Assembly: GCF_038051945.1 (NCBI RefSeq)
Contig: NZ_CP150302.1
Span: forward strand, 7,626,001-7,690,000
DNA from: Paenibacillus sp. FSL H3-0469
GTDB taxonomy: Bacteria; Bacillota; Bacilli; Paenibacillales; Paenibacillaceae
DNA: 64,000 nucleotides
Direction of reading: 5' to 3'
The notes under the pieces: generated by a model
What the model was told of the DNA's origin: nothing
The model's database searches: none
Seen by the model: only the letters and a program-made list of their open reading frames with translations
Made by a program: the position numbers and the translations under genes
In this document: positions 17,086 to 26,031 of the stretch, piece after piece
How positions within the stretch are numbered: the first letter of the stretch is position 1
Layout: each line of letters opens with the position of its first letter

Positions 17086-17234
17086 GAGGGGCCTGTCCGG
17101 CGAATGGCAAGGGAATGGAAAAGACAAGTACATTGGGAGCTTTGTTCAGATGGGATGTTTGCAAAAGGGGTCCGCGGGTAACTATAACTAAGTAATCCAA
17201 ATCGCGCACAACTTGCATACAAGGAGGAATTCAC

Positions 17235-17408
17235 ATGTCAGATCATTCCGGTAATGAAGCAGACATCCGCAACAAAGAGAATAAAGACGGGGATTCACTC
17301 GCAGAACGAAAAAAGATGGAAAACGGTGTGGATATTGAACCGGAAGCCGATGATTGGGAAGCCAAACCGGCCGAAACGGCCCATCCTGACCCGCTGCCTA
17401 AGAATTAG
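17235..17408 (+). CDS. Small acidic hydrophilic protein
   Basis: 57 residues beginning MSDHSGNEADIRNKENK and ending HPDPLPKN; rich in Asp, Glu, Lys and Asn, with no hydrophobic stretch and probably disordered. I recognise no family. Strong support for translation comes from AAGGAGGAATTCAC directly before ATG 17235. It is followed by a run of AAGGC-containing repeats and a perfect terminator at 17496, so it looks like a monocistronic unit. Confidence 0.65.
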   Translation: MSDHSGNEADIRNKENKDGDSLAERKKMENGVDIEPEADDWEAKPAETAHPDPLPKN

Positions 17409-17427
17409 GAGCTGGGGTATAGGGTAT

Positions 17428-17488
17428 AAGGCAAATAAGGCATAAGCCAAAAGGCAACATAAGGCAACATAAGGCATATGGCTTATGG
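17428..17488 (+). repeat. Short AAGGCAACAT-like tandem repeats
   Basis: AAGGC units begin at 17428, 17437, 17451, 17461 and 17471. Two are identical 10-mers (AAGGCAACAT) and the rest are decayed. The run lies between the small acidic gene and its terminator, so it would be in the 3' untranslated region. Confidence 0.7.
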
Positions 17489-17495
17489 ACGTAGC

Positions 17496-17524
17496 AGACT
17501 GTCCCTCCGGGGACAGTCTTTTTC
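17496..17524 (+). terminator. Intrinsic terminator
   Basis: Perfect 10-bp stem AGACTGTCCC / GGGACAGTCT with loop TCCG and a TTTTTCT tail. Confidence 0.9.
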
Positions 17525-17534
17525 TAATGAGAAG

Positions 17535-17575
17535 CCTAAAATGTATGCGAAAACCGAATACAATGTGCTGGTCCA
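17535..17575. repeat. Single unit related to the 51-bp repeat array
   Basis: Contains AAAATGTATGCGAAAACCG then AATACAATG, matching the core dyad of the array at 35545-35800 (AATGTATGCGGAAA-CGCATACATT) with a few changes. The rest of the 17525-17740 interval shows no gene. Confidence 0.6.
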
Positions 17576-17764
17576 AACGCAGGAAGTTTTATTAGCATGC
17601 GGATGGAGAAACATGAGGAACCGCCTGGGAATTGAATAAAACAGCAGCATCTTAACAGGGTCAGCCATGTGCAGGTCCGCCAGATTTTCCCGTCATAACG
17701 TCCGGTTCCTGGAGGCATACTAGCTCCAATTGGAAAATTAATGGGACCGGAGGCGTGAATAACG

Positions 17765-18352
17765 ATGACACCGTTACTTTTACAGCAAAGTTACAGTATA
17801 GTGGCTGCATCAAGCCCCTATCTGTTCTATTTCACTGTATATTCGTTCCTGGGGTGGGTCCTTGAAGGCAGCTATAACCTCTACAGCACTGGGACTTTTC
17901 GGAAAGAAGGATTCCTCAAAGGGCCATTCAAGCCCATGTATGGCTGCGCACCGCTGCTGCTGCTGGCGGCACATGAAATTAGCCTTCCCTTTCCTTTATT
18001 CCTCCTGCTTGCTCTTATCGTCCCTTCGGCGGTTGAATTTGTCAGCGGCTGGCTGCTTAAGGGGATCTTTCGTAGGCAGTGGTGGGATTATTCAGGGATG
18101 CCGTTTCAGCTGCAAGGGCATATCTGCCTGAAATTCTCGCTGTATTGGTGGGGACTGTCACTGGCTTGCATCTATGGCTTGCAACCGCTGGTACACTTCC
18201 TGTATCTGCATATGGAGCGGATATGGATGCCCATACTTCCCATCGTCCTGCTGCTATTCACAGCGGATCTGCTGTGGACCTTCCGCACCCGCCGCCGCGG
18301 GCTGCAATTGCTGGATCATCTGTTGGAACCGCCAGAGCTTGGCGAAGGTTGA
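17765..18352 (+). CDS. Membrane protein of the putative ABC-transporter permease (CmpB-like) family
   Basis: 195 residues with about five membrane segments. The N-terminal signature FYFTVYSFLGWVLEGSYNLY ... GFLKGPFKPMYGCAPLLLL is diagnostic of the ABC_trans_CmpB family, whose transport role is unproven. ATG 17765 after GGAGGCGTGAATAACG. It ends before a hairpin at 18389. Confidence 0.85.
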   Translation: MTPLLLQQSYSIVAASSPYLFYFTVYSFLGWVLEGSYNLYSTGTFRKEGFLKGPFKPMYGCAPLLLLAAHEISLPFPLFLLLALIVPSAVEFVSGWLLKGIFRRQWWDYSGMPFQLQGHICLKFSLYWWGLSLACIYGLQPLVHFLYLHMERIWMPILPIVLLLFTADLLWTFRTRRRGLQLLDHLLEPPELGEG

Positions 18353-18388
18353 AGAGTTAGTGAAGAATGGAAACATGAAAATTACAAA

Positions 18389-18434
18389 GAACCCACAGAT
18401 ATCTCCGCCTTATGGCTGGAGATATTTTTGGGTT
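18389..18434 (+). terminator. Probable intrinsic terminator
   Basis: Imperfect 17-base stem AACCCACAGATATCTCC / GGAGATATTTTTGGGTT with one mismatch and one G-U pair, 36 bases after the preceding stop. Confidence 0.6.
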
Positions 18435-18523
18435 ATATAACCTGTCAGACAAGGAATATCATGCAACCATGTCAAATATAGTGCTAACCCGGTTTATCCA
18501 TAAACCGTGGAGCGGGAGGGCAC

Positions 18524-18985
18524 ATGAAGAACTTTTTCAGCAAATATAGCCGGGTTATTATTATTCTTGAAACACTACTTATTGCGGTACTTTCACTATT
18601 GCTGATACGGGAAGTCAACAAGCCAGTCCCTCTGGTCAGGGACCAGCGGAACTTGATTACGCATTTTGATCAGCTGGATTTGGACAGAATTACAGAAATG
18701 ATACATAGATTTAAGGAAGGCAAGGGTGATAACCTCACCATGCTTCAGTGGGGTGTTGACAGCGGGCCGTATATTCATGATTTCTACAACGATGGCAGGG
18801 TACTGCACTGGACGGTGGACAACAGCCGGGACTGGGCAGGAGACGGCGGGAAGATTGAGTATGTATGCAGAGCGATCCGGCTTGCCGAGACTATGGAATA
18901 CTATAGGGTAGAGCTGACGGATTGTGAGAATCAATCGGATGATTTCGTGGTTCATCCGGTTTCTTTCCGCAAGGATGAGCTATAG
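18524..18985 (+). CDS. Hypothetical membrane-anchored protein (DUF4362-like)
   Basis: 153 residues. An N-terminal membrane anchor (about 11-28, IIILETLLIAVLSLLLI) is followed by a soluble outer domain with IHRFKEGKGDNLTMLQWGVD, YIHDFYNDGRVLHWTVDNS. The layout of a GDN motif then a YNDGR strand recalls DUF4362 proteins, but the match is tentative. ATG 18524 follows GGAGCGGGAGGGCAC. No operon partner is evident. Confidence 0.7.
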   Translation: MKNFFSKYSRVIIILETLLIAVLSLLLIREVNKPVPLVRDQRNLITHFDQLDLDRITEMIHRFKEGKGDNLTMLQWGVDSGPYIHDFYNDGRVLHWTVDNSRDWAGDGGKIEYVCRAIRLAETMEYYRVELTDCENQSDDFVVHPVSFRKDEL

Positions 18986-19040
18986 GCTGGAATTAAGAAG
19001 GATATAGGGTCTAATTGGATTCAAGTCAGGAGGAAGCTTC

Positions 19041-19517
19041 ATGTCAATGTCTGAGTATTACCGGGAGCTGAGGGGGAAGGCGGGCAACGGGCTGCTAATG
19101 ATGCCGTCTGTAGCGGCAGTAGTAAGGGATGAACAGGACAGAATTCTGCTGATCCGCAAAAAGGATGAGACGTTATGGGGCCTTCCGGCCGGAGCGATTG
19201 AACCTGGAGAGACTCCGTCCAGGGCGCTGCGCAGAGAGGTGTTCGAAGAGACCGGCTTAATGGTGACGCCTGAACAGATTATCGGCGTATTCGGCGGTGA
19301 GAAATTCAGATATGAATATAGCAATGGAGATCAGGTAGAGTACACGGTTATTGTATTTGAATGTATCATTGTTAAAGGCCAGCTCAGAAGCCTGGACGGG
19401 GAGGCGGAGGAGCTGAAGTTCTTCAAGGAAGATGAGTTGCCCGGGCTAACCATCCCGTATCCCCCGAAGCTGTTCGTGCGGGATGATGCTGCGCCCAGGA
19501 AGGTTATATTTGATTGA
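19041..19517 (+). CDS. NUDIX hydrolase
   Basis: 158 residues. The Nudix box is complete: GAIEPGETPSRALRREVFEE followed by TGL, with the REVFEE glutamates that bind metal. Hydrolyses a nucleoside diphosphate linked to another moiety; substrate unknown. ATG 19041 follows AGGAGGAAGCTTC. The DUF2809 gene begins 23 bases downstream and may be co-transcribed. Confidence 0.92.
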   Translation: MSMSEYYRELRGKAGNGLLMMPSVAAVVRDEQDRILLIRKKDETLWGLPAGAIEPGETPSRALRREVFEETGLMVTPEQIIGVFGGEKFRYEYSNGDQVEYTVIVFECIIVKGQLRSLDGEAEELKFFKEDELPGLTIPYPPKLFVRDDAAPRKVIFD

Positions 19518-19540
19518 GAGAAATAAAGGAGTAGTTTCCA

Positions 19541-19930
19541 GTGCGGAATTCATTAATACGATCCAGAATGATCTACTGCGGCGCAGTACTCCTGGCCATT
19601 GTACTGGGTCTTGGGACCAGGGCATACGGGAACCAGCTGCCGCACTTTGTCAGCGAACACTTTGGGGATGCGATCTGGGCAGGGATGATCTACCTTGCTT
19701 CCCGGGTGCTGCTGGTCCGGCATCCGCTATGGATGTCGCTTGCCCTTAGCCTATGCTTCAGCTTCGGAATTGAGTTCAGCCAGCTCTATCAGGCAGAGTG
19801 GATTCTGCATGTGCGTGCTACAACCCTGGGCAGCTTGATTCTCGGCCACGGCTTCCTCTGGGTTGATCTGGTCCGGTATACAGCCGGAATCCTGTTCTGC
19901 TGGATGGTTGATCAAATCTTACAAAATTGA
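19541..19930 (+). CDS. DUF2809 membrane protein
   Basis: 129 residues and four membrane segments. GLGTRAYGNQLPHFVSEHFGDAIW and SLCFSFGIEFSQLYQAEWI are typical of DUF2809, a family of unknown function. GTG 19541 after AAAGGAGTAGTTTCCA. Probably in an operon with the NUDIX gene. Confidence 0.85.
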   Translation: MRNSLIRSRMIYCGAVLLAIVLGLGTRAYGNQLPHFVSEHFGDAIWAGMIYLASRVLLVRHPLWMSLALSLCFSFGIEFSQLYQAEWILHVRATTLGSLILGHGFLWVDLVRYTAGILFCWMVDQILQN

Positions 19931-20050
19931 TTCTGGATTATATAGGAAGAAGAATATATATTAAGTGAGGCGATCCGGTCTGTAATAATCTGGAACAAGA
20001 AAGCCGGTCATCTGCCGAATGCTGCCTGATTTGGAGATGAGTAACCGTAA

Positions 20051-20842
20051 ATGACAAATAGTTTGTTGGTGGTATGTCTGTTGACTCTGATTATTCATAC
20101 GGCGGAAACCTTGTCGTATTCGGTGCGTTTTGCCGGAGTGAAGCTGAACAAGATCGCTATCGCCTTATCCCTGACCGGAATTATCGTGCTGGTCTCCAGA
20201 ACCGCAAATATGGTACAAGGCCCCTTAACGGCGAAGTTCGTAGATTATGCTAAAGCTGACGACAGCTTCCCGCTGCTCAACTATCTGCGGATTATTATGC
20301 TGGCATCTTCACTGGGTACATTGATCGCCATTGCGTTGTTTCCGACGTTCGTAGGACTATTCGCAAGAGTGATCTCCAAGCTGGAGATTGAAGGCTCCAT
20401 TCCCAAGCTTCTGACAAGTGTAACGGTCAGCCAGCTCAAGAATACGCGCAAATATATCCGTAGACCGAAGGTCAGGCTGAGCAGCTTCCGGTATCTTGGA
20501 ATTCCCAAGCGCTTCATTGTGATGAATGTCTTCGTGACGGCCTTCTACACGGTAGGCGTGTTATCCTCAATGTATGCGGCCAAGCTGTTGCCTGCGTTCA
20601 GCACCACTGCTTCCCAGGCATCAGGTCTGATTAACGGGATAGCAACGATACTGCTGACGGTGTTCATCGATCCGCAGCTGGGAATTATCACTCATAAGGC
20701 AACCGAGAATGCGCAGTACCGTGACCAGCTCGGGAAGATCTATGTACTCCTGATGGGCTCGCGCTTCCTTGGGTCGCTGCTGGGCCAAGCCCTGCTGGTA
20801 CCGGGAGCCTTCATCATCACCTGGCTGGTGAAGCTGCTCTAA
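20051..20842 (+). CDS. amj: Amj-type lipid II flippase
   Basis: 263 residues, polytopic. Begins TNSLLVVCLLTLIIHTAETLSYSVRFAGVK and contains SRTANMVQGPLTAKFVD and GLINGIATILLTVFIDPQLG, which match Bacillus Amj (YdaH), the alternate to MurJ that moves the peptidoglycan precursor lipid II across the membrane. In B. subtilis it is induced by envelope stress through sigma-M; no sigma-M site was verified here. Start ATG 20051 has only a weak site (GAGATGAGTAACCGTAA). Convergent with the coiled-coil gene. Confidence 0.88.
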   Translation: MTNSLLVVCLLTLIIHTAETLSYSVRFAGVKLNKIAIALSLTGIIVLVSRTANMVQGPLTAKFVDYAKADDSFPLLNYLRIIMLASSLGTLIAIALFPTFVGLFARVISKLEIEGSIPKLLTSVTVSQLKNTRKYIRRPKVRLSSFRYLGIPKRFIVMNVFVTAFYTVGVLSSMYAAKLLPAFSTTASQASGLINGIATILLTVFIDPQLGIITHKATENAQYRDQLGKIYVLLMGSRFLGSLLGQALLVPGAFIITWLVKLL

Positions 20843-20856
20843 GCTTCAGAAATAAG

Positions 20857-21681
20857 CTACTTCGGCAGCTTCAGCTCTGCGGCATGGAGCGCCGTGCTGA
20901 TCTGTTGCTCCCAGCCGTACAACTGCCCGGCCATGGTACGGATCTCCTTCATCCTGATGTAAGACAGTTTCATCGCAGCCGCAGCCTGGGTGGCGTCTCC
21001 CGCCTGGACAGCGGCTTTGTAGCGCTTGTCGGCTTCGGTTCTCTCTGATTGTGCGGCTGAGAAAAGCTTGTTCTGGGCGGCAATCTGCTTCTTGAGCAGG
21101 GGGATCGGGGCAAGGGCATCCTTAGCCGGCTTGTTCTTCGCAGCAGTTAACGCTTTGGCTTCTGCCAAGGCTGAGGCGGCCTTCTTCACTTCAGCCCGTG
21201 CTGCGGCAGCGGCAGCCTTCAGCTTATTGCGCTTCAGCTCAAGCACGGTGGCACTCTTCAGATTATTTGCCTTACGGGCAGTGGTAATCTGTTTACTGAG
21301 AGCAGTGTACTGGTCCAGGAGCGGAGCATGCTTCTTCTGCACGGCTTCCGAGGCAGACTTAAGCTTGGCGAGCTGAGCGGCGTTAGTAGCTTGAAGCTGC
21401 TTGTTCACGGCGGCAAGGGCAGTGTTATTCTGCTTGCGCAATTCCTGATTCCGCTGGAGGTCGGACTTCAGCGATGCCTGTAGACCCGTGTAGTCTGTGT
21501 ACAGGTTATGAATCTCGTCCAGCGCAGCATCCCACCCGGAATCGGCAGAGACACCGGACAAGGGATAGGCCCACAATGACAGTATGATCACCAGCACAGC
21601 CATCCTTCGTACAATTCTCCCCGACAAAGGTGTAACAACTCCCTCACTTCTCCAATTCGTGAAGCTCGTGAATCTAAACAT
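20857..21681 (-). CDS. Secreted alanine/lysine-rich coiled-coil protein
   Basis: 274 residues. A long basic N-region leads to a signal-type hydrophobic stretch (MAVLVIILSLWAYPLSGVSA, near 30-49), then about 220 residues of Ala/Lys/Gln-rich heptads (LKSDLQRNQELRKQNNTALA, KAAAAAARAEVKKAASALAE) predicted as coiled coil. Start ATG 21681 is chosen because AGAGGAG lies 9 bases upstream; a frame to 21786 crosses a hairpin and lacks support. Function unknown; an extracellular or envelope structural role is likely. Confidence 0.75.
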   Translation of the reverse strand: MFRFTSFTNWRSEGVVTPLSGRIVRRMAVLVIILSLWAYPLSGVSADSGWDAALDEIHNLYTDYTGLQASLKSDLQRNQELRKQNNTALAAVNKQLQATNAAQLAKLKSASEAVQKKHAPLLDQYTALSKQITTARKANNLKSATVLELKRNKLKAAAAAARAEVKKAASALAEAKALTAAKNKPAKDALAPIPLLKKQIAAQNKLFSAAQSERTEADKRYKAAVQAGDATQAAAAMKLSYIRMKEIRTMAGQLYGWEQQISTALHAAELKLPK

Positions 21682-21724
21682 TGACTTCAGCTCCTCTGAT
21701 TGTTCATTTTGGCAATAGACACAA

Positions 21725-21774
21725 AGAAGCACCTCCAAGAAAGGCATGAACTGCCTGTCCTGCGAGGTGCTTCT
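21725..21774 (-). promoter_or_regulatory. Structured leader hairpin upstream of the coiled-coil gene
   Basis: Perfect 11-bp outer stem AGAAGCACCTC / GAGGTGCTTCT enclosing an inner stem AGGCA/TGCCT (21742-21756) separated by asymmetric internal loops. It begins 43 bases before the start codon on the minus strand. It matches no riboswitch I recognise and lacks a good T-tract. Confidence 0.45.
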
Positions 21775-21982
21775 CCCGCTTACCATGTGTTACCTGTGCA
21801 TTTACTATAACCCCGGTGAACCTGCATAGTCAAGCATTTTTGGGAACGTTAGTTCGCGGAATGGGAATTTTATCTTCTTTTTTGTATATGACTCTGCCGG
21901 AAAATCTAGTAGAATATATCTGTAGTTTACAATAATATATAAAGTTCGACATCTTGGTACTCACAGGAATGGGAGATGCATT

Positions 21983-22984
21983 ATGCAGCTTAGACATGTG
22001 AAAATAAAAGGAACAGGCAAATATTTGCCGGAGCGTGTAGTTAGTGATGCAGAGCTTGATAAGATCCTTGGCACAACACCGGGCTGGGTGAACAAAATCA
22101 CCGGCGTCGGCACCCGTCATTACGTGGGAACCGATGAAACCGCCTCCTTCATGGGCGCAAGAGCCGCTGAAGCAGCCCTCGCCGACGCAGGCCTCAGCTT
22201 CAGTGAGGTCGATTGTCTGGTATGTACGAGCGGAACCAAGGAGCAGCCGCTGCCGAGTACCGCTGTGTTCATTCAGCAGGCCATGGGGCAGGCGGATTCC
22301 GGTGTCCCGGCTTTTGATATGGATGCGACTTGTCTCAGCTTTCTGGTAGGGCTTGATGTGATGTCCTACATGGTGGAAGCGGGCAGATATAAGAATGTGC
22401 TGCTGGTGGCTACTGAGATTGCATCCGTAGGGCTGAACTGGCAGGATAAGGAGAGCTCAGCCTTGTTCGGTGATGGAGCGGCGGCAGTGGTGATCGGGCC
22501 TGCGGAGGCCGGAGATTCCTCGCAGATTCTCCATGCCTCCCTCAAAACCTACAGCAGCGGGGCGCGTTATTCGGAGATTGCCGGAGGCGGGACCAGACTG
22601 CATCCCCAGAATTATACAGCCGAGGATGCGCTGCCTTATCTGTTCCATATGGATGGACAGGCTATATTCCGCAAAGCGTCCAAGCTGCTTCCGGATTTCA
22701 TTGCTGACATGCTGGGCGCCACAGGCAATAAGATGGACGACTTCGCACTGGTCATTCCCCATCAGGGCAGTGCAATGGCTATGCGTCTCCTGCGTAAAAA
22801 GCTGGGTATTGCCGAGGAGCGCTTCCTCGACAATACCGCAGGCCATGGCAATACGATTGCAGCGTCCATTCCGATGGGCCTGCATGAAGCTATCCGTCAG
22901 GGCCGGATCTCACGCGGAGACCGGATCATGCTGATCGGCACAGCGGCAGGGCTGTCTCTGGGAGGCATGATTATTGATTACTGA
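21983..22984 (+). CDS. 3-oxoacyl-ACP synthase III-like condensing enzyme (FabH/OleA type)
   Basis: 333 residues of thiolase fold. Catalytic triad in place: Cys117 (DMDATCLSF), His260 (VIPHQGSA) and Asn290 (AGHGNTIAAS). GWVNKITGVGTRHYVG is the KAS III start motif. FabH primes fatty acid synthesis, while OleA relatives condense two acyl chains; the OleD-like reductase two genes downstream favours a specialised role here. ATG 21983 after GGGAGATGCATT. First gene of a run in which each following gene overlaps its predecessor by 4-11 bases. Confidence 0.9.
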   Translation: MQLRHVKIKGTGKYLPERVVSDAELDKILGTTPGWVNKITGVGTRHYVGTDETASFMGARAAEAALADAGLSFSEVDCLVCTSGTKEQPLPSTAVFIQQAMGQADSGVPAFDMDATCLSFLVGLDVMSYMVEAGRYKNVLLVATEIASVGLNWQDKESSALFGDGAAAVVIGPAEAGDSSQILHASLKTYSSGARYSEIAGGGTRLHPQNYTAEDALPYLFHMDGQAIFRKASKLLPDFIADMLGATGNKMDDFALVIPHQGSAMAMRLLRKKLGIAEERFLDNTAGHGNTIAASIPMGLHEAIRQGRISRGDRIMLIGTAAGLSLGGMIIDY

Positions 22985-24191
22985 GGCCCGGCGTATTCTG
23001 ATTACCGGCGGGCGCGCTCCGGTGGCCCTGGAGCTGGCAAGGCTGTTCAAGGCCGCAGGACACCGGGTATATGTAGCGGAGAGTGCCGAGTATCACCTGT
23101 GCCGGGTATCCTCTGCCGTCGAGGCCAGCTTCCGGGTGCCTGCCCCAAGGCATCAGCCGCAGGCCTATGTCCAGCGGCTGGCTGCGTTAACGGAAGAGCT
23201 AGGCATTCACTGCCTGATTCCGACCTGTGAGGAGATTTTCTATGTCTCTGCCGGTCTTGAGCATCTGACGGGGTGCCGTGTACTTACATCAGACCGGAGC
23301 ATTCTGGCCGGGCTGCACCATAAAGGGGAGTTCATGGTCCTGCTCCGTTCGCTTGGATTCAAGGTCCCGGACACGGTGCTGATCAGCAGTACGGAAGAAT
23401 GGCGGAGAGCTGTGAAGCAGGCAGCGCAGAGGGGGGAGCATCGGGTCTATAAGCCTGCATATTCCCGCTTTGCGTCGAAGGTCATTCTCCCGGATAAAAG
23501 CTCCGCTTCAACTAATCCGCATAGCCGCGTTCCGGGAGAAATAGTGCCTCCAGCCGGACTATCGGCCGAGGCTCCCTGGGTGTCCCAGGAGTACATTCAG
23601 GGCAGAGCGGTTTGTACGTACAGCATACTGCACGAAGGCACAGTAGTGGCGCATGCTGCGTATGACAGCAGGTACAGGACGGGGCGCAGCGGGGCCAGCG
23701 TGTATTTTGAACCGCTGGAGCATCCTGCGGCTCTGGAATGGGTCCAGCGGTTCGCCGCAGCAACCGGCTTCAGCGGCCAGATCGGATTCGATTTCATCGA
23801 ACCGGAGAACGGGATGCTGTATCCGATTGAATGCAATCCGCGCGCAACAAGCGGTATTCATCTGTTCACGCCGGAGGAAGGGCTGACGGAGGCGCTGCTG
23901 AATCCCGGTCTGCTCGTGCAGAGCGGAACAGTGATTGTTCCGCGTTCAGCCCGTACAGCGATGCTGACACTGCCCATGCTGGGCTGCGGATTTAAGCCGG
24001 GACCCGGGGGTCTCCGCAGCTGGAGGCGGGCGCTGCTTGGAGCAGCAGATGTGGTCTACCGCAAGGATGACCGCCGCCCTGCCCGCGAGCAGTTTCGCAT
24101 AGTATACGCCGCCTGGAAGACAGCCAGGCGGCACCGCATCTCAATCACAGAGGCGTTAACAGAAGATATAGAATGGAATGGTGAGGCATGA
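22974..24191 (+). CDS. ATP-grasp domain protein
   Basis: 405 residues. An N-terminal Rossmann-like domain (RRILITGGRAPVALELARLF) precedes the ATP-grasp fold; GQIGFDFIE and MLYPIECNPRATSGIHLF carry the metal-binding Glu/Asn residues. Such enzymes ligate a carboxylate to an amine or similar nucleophile through an acyl phosphate. TTG 22974 overlaps the KAS III end by 11 bases, with GGAGG inside that gene. An insert at about 180-200 (SSASTNPHSRVPGEIVPPAG) looks disordered. Substrate unknown. Confidence 0.85.
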   Translation: MITEARRILITGGRAPVALELARLFKAAGHRVYVAESAEYHLCRVSSAVEASFRVPAPRHQPQAYVQRLAALTEELGIHCLIPTCEEIFYVSAGLEHLTGCRVLTSDRSILAGLHHKGEFMVLLRSLGFKVPDTVLISSTEEWRRAVKQAAQRGEHRVYKPAYSRFASKVILPDKSSASTNPHSRVPGEIVPPAGLSAEAPWVSQEYIQGRAVCTYSILHEGTVVAHAAYDSRYRTGRSGASVYFEPLEHPAALEWVQRFAAATGFSGQIGFDFIEPENGMLYPIECNPRATSGIHLFTPEEGLTEALLNPGLLVQSGTVIVPRSARTAMLTLPMLGCGFKPGPGGLRSWRRALLGAADVVYRKDDRRPAREQFRIVYAAWKTARRHRISITEALTEDIEWNGEA

Positions 24192-25180
24192 CCAAAGCGC
24201 TGGTAACAGGTGCAACCGGATTTCTTGGACGGCATACCGCCCAGAGGCTGGCCCGGATGGGCTGGGAGGTCTACGCGCAGGGACGCAACCCGGAGCAGGG
24301 GAAGCAGCTGGAGCAGGAAGGTGCCGTGTTCCTGGCCGGGGATCTGCGTGACCCGGAGACTGCCTATAGCTTTTGCCGGGAAATGGATGTGGTGTTCCAT
24401 TGTGCAGCCTTGTCGTCACCCTGGGGCAAATATAAGGAGTTCTATACGTGCAATGTGGAGGCGACAAGCCATATAGTTGAGGGGTGCAAACGGCATCACG
24501 TAGGAAGGCTGGTTCATATCTCCACGCCCAGTGTGTATTCCAGACAGCGGTCCCGCTTCGGCATCCGGGAGAGTGATCCGCTTCCCGGCCGTCCGGCCAA
24601 TGCTTATGCCGCAACGAAGCTGATTGCCGAGCAGGTTGTCCGTCAGGCAGCTCGAGAAGGGCTTGCCGCCTTCATGCTCCGGCCCAGAGCCATATTCGGC
24701 CCGATGGACAACGCTTTGTTCCCCCGGCTGCTGGCAGCGAATGAGAGTAAGGGGGTGCCGCTGATGAATGGCGGACAGGCGAGGCTTGATCTCACATGCG
24801 TAGATAATGTAGTCGATGCCATGCTGCTCTGCTGTGAAGCCCCGGTCTCTGCAACCGGCAGCGTCTATAATATTACCAATGGTGAGCCGCTAAGGTTCGA
24901 AGAGCTGGTTACCCGGCTATTCTCACTGCTCGGGCTGCCGCTGCACACCCGGCGTTTGCCCTACCCGGTAGCTTATACCGCAGCGGCCCTGATGGAGGGG
25001 ATCTACAAGGTACTGCCTATCCCGGGTGAGCCGCTGCTGACCCGTTATTCTGCAGCCGCACTCGGCATCTCCCAGACACTGGATATTACACTGGCCCGTG
25101 AGCAGCTGGGTTATCAACCGCGTATAACAACAGACGAGGGACTTCGCGCCTTTGCAGAATGGTGGAGGGAACAGCAATGA
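24188..25180 (+). CDS. NAD(P)-dependent epimerase/3-beta-HSD-like reductase (OleD-like)
   Basis: 330 residues, extended SDR. Cofactor loop TGATGFLG at 7-14; active-site Tyr140/Lys144 in YAATK with STPSVY upstream. The FHCAALSSPWG and GVPLMNGGQARLDLTCVDNV stretches resemble 3-beta-hydroxysteroid dehydrogenase/OleD proteins that reduce 2-alkyl-3-ketoacids. The ATGA overlap with the ATP-grasp gene implies coupling. The pairing with a KAS III suggests reduction of a beta-keto condensation product. Confidence 0.87.
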   Translation: MTKALVTGATGFLGRHTAQRLARMGWEVYAQGRNPEQGKQLEQEGAVFLAGDLRDPETAYSFCREMDVVFHCAALSSPWGKYKEFYTCNVEATSHIVEGCKRHHVGRLVHISTPSVYSRQRSRFGIRESDPLPGRPANAYAATKLIAEQVVRQAAREGLAAFMLRPRAIFGPMDNALFPRLLAANESKGVPLMNGGQARLDLTCVDNVVDAMLLCCEAPVSATGSVYNITNGEPLRFEELVTRLFSLLGLPLHTRRLPYPVAYTAAALMEGIYKVLPIPGEPLLTRYSAAALGISQTLDITLAREQLGYQPRITTDEGLRAFAEWWREQQ

Positions 25181-26031
25181 TTACAGAAATTCCAGTTGGA
25201 GTATCTATATTGTCTGCGGGCTATTGCCTGCATCCCGAGCGGCTGACGCTGCGCGGAGGCACACTGAAGCCGGTTGCCTTCCCGGCAGGTTATGCCCTGA
25301 TCCGGCATCCGGAATACGGCCCCATCCTGTTCGATACAGGCTACAGCGCGCGTTTCTTCCAAGAGACAGCAAGTCTGCCAGCCTCTCTATACCGTAAGAT
25401 CACTCCGGTTGTCTACAAGGAGGAAGAGAGTGCAATGCGGCGGTTGCAGGCAGGCGGGATCTCGCCGGAGGAGGTGCGGTATGTGGTGCTGTCGCATTTT
25501 CATGCCGACCATATCGGCGGGGTACGGGATTTTCCGCAGGCGCAGTATATTTATTTGCAGAAATCTTACGATGCCGTAAGCGGGCTGGGTCCTGTGCGGG
25601 CTACGAAGGCGGGATTCCTGCCCGGGCTGCTGCCGGAGGATTTCAGACTCCGCTCCATTCCTGTGGATGAAGCTTCGGCGAAGCGTGCATTGCCGCAAGG
25701 CCTTCCGTTCACGGAAGCCTATGATCTGCTCGGAGACGGCAGCCTGCTGGCGGTTGAGCTGTCAGGCCACGCCGCCGGGATGATCGGCGTATTCGTCTCC
25801 ACCGGTGAGCATGATTATCTGCTCTGCGCAGATACGGTCTGGTCGAGCCGGGCGTTCCGGGAGAACCGCAAGCCGCACCCGGCAGCAGGCCTGATCATGT
25901 CCAGCCGGACAGAATACCACCGCAATTTCGAGCGGCTGCGTCAGCTGCATGAACAATTTCCCCTGCTTCGGATTGTGCCCAGCCATTGCCGTGAGGCGCT
26001 TGCGCACTGGGGAACGGGAAGTGTGACATGA
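25177..26031 (+). CDS. MBL-fold metallo-hydrolase
   Basis: 284 residues. The metal-binding HxHxDH is intact: His107, His109, Asp111, His112 in LSHFHADHIGG. Later ligands are visible in VELSGHAAGMIG, LCADTVWS and RIVPSHC. The fold resembles AHL-lactonase-like N-acyl hydrolases, so hydrolysis of a lactone or thioester is possible. Start ATG 25177 (GGAGGG 7 bases before) gives an ATGA overlap; ATG 25159 is an alternative without spacing support. Confidence 0.88.
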   Translation: MITEIPVGVSILSAGYCLHPERLTLRGGTLKPVAFPAGYALIRHPEYGPILFDTGYSARFFQETASLPASLYRKITPVVYKEEESAMRRLQAGGISPEEVRYVVLSHFHADHIGGVRDFPQAQYIYLQKSYDAVSGLGPVRATKAGFLPGLLPEDFRLRSIPVDEASAKRALPQGLPFTEAYDLLGDGSLLAVELSGHAAGMIGVFVSTGEHDYLLCADTVWSSRAFRENRKPHPAAGLIMSSRTEYHRNFERLRQLHEQFPLLRIVPSHCREALAHWGTGSVT

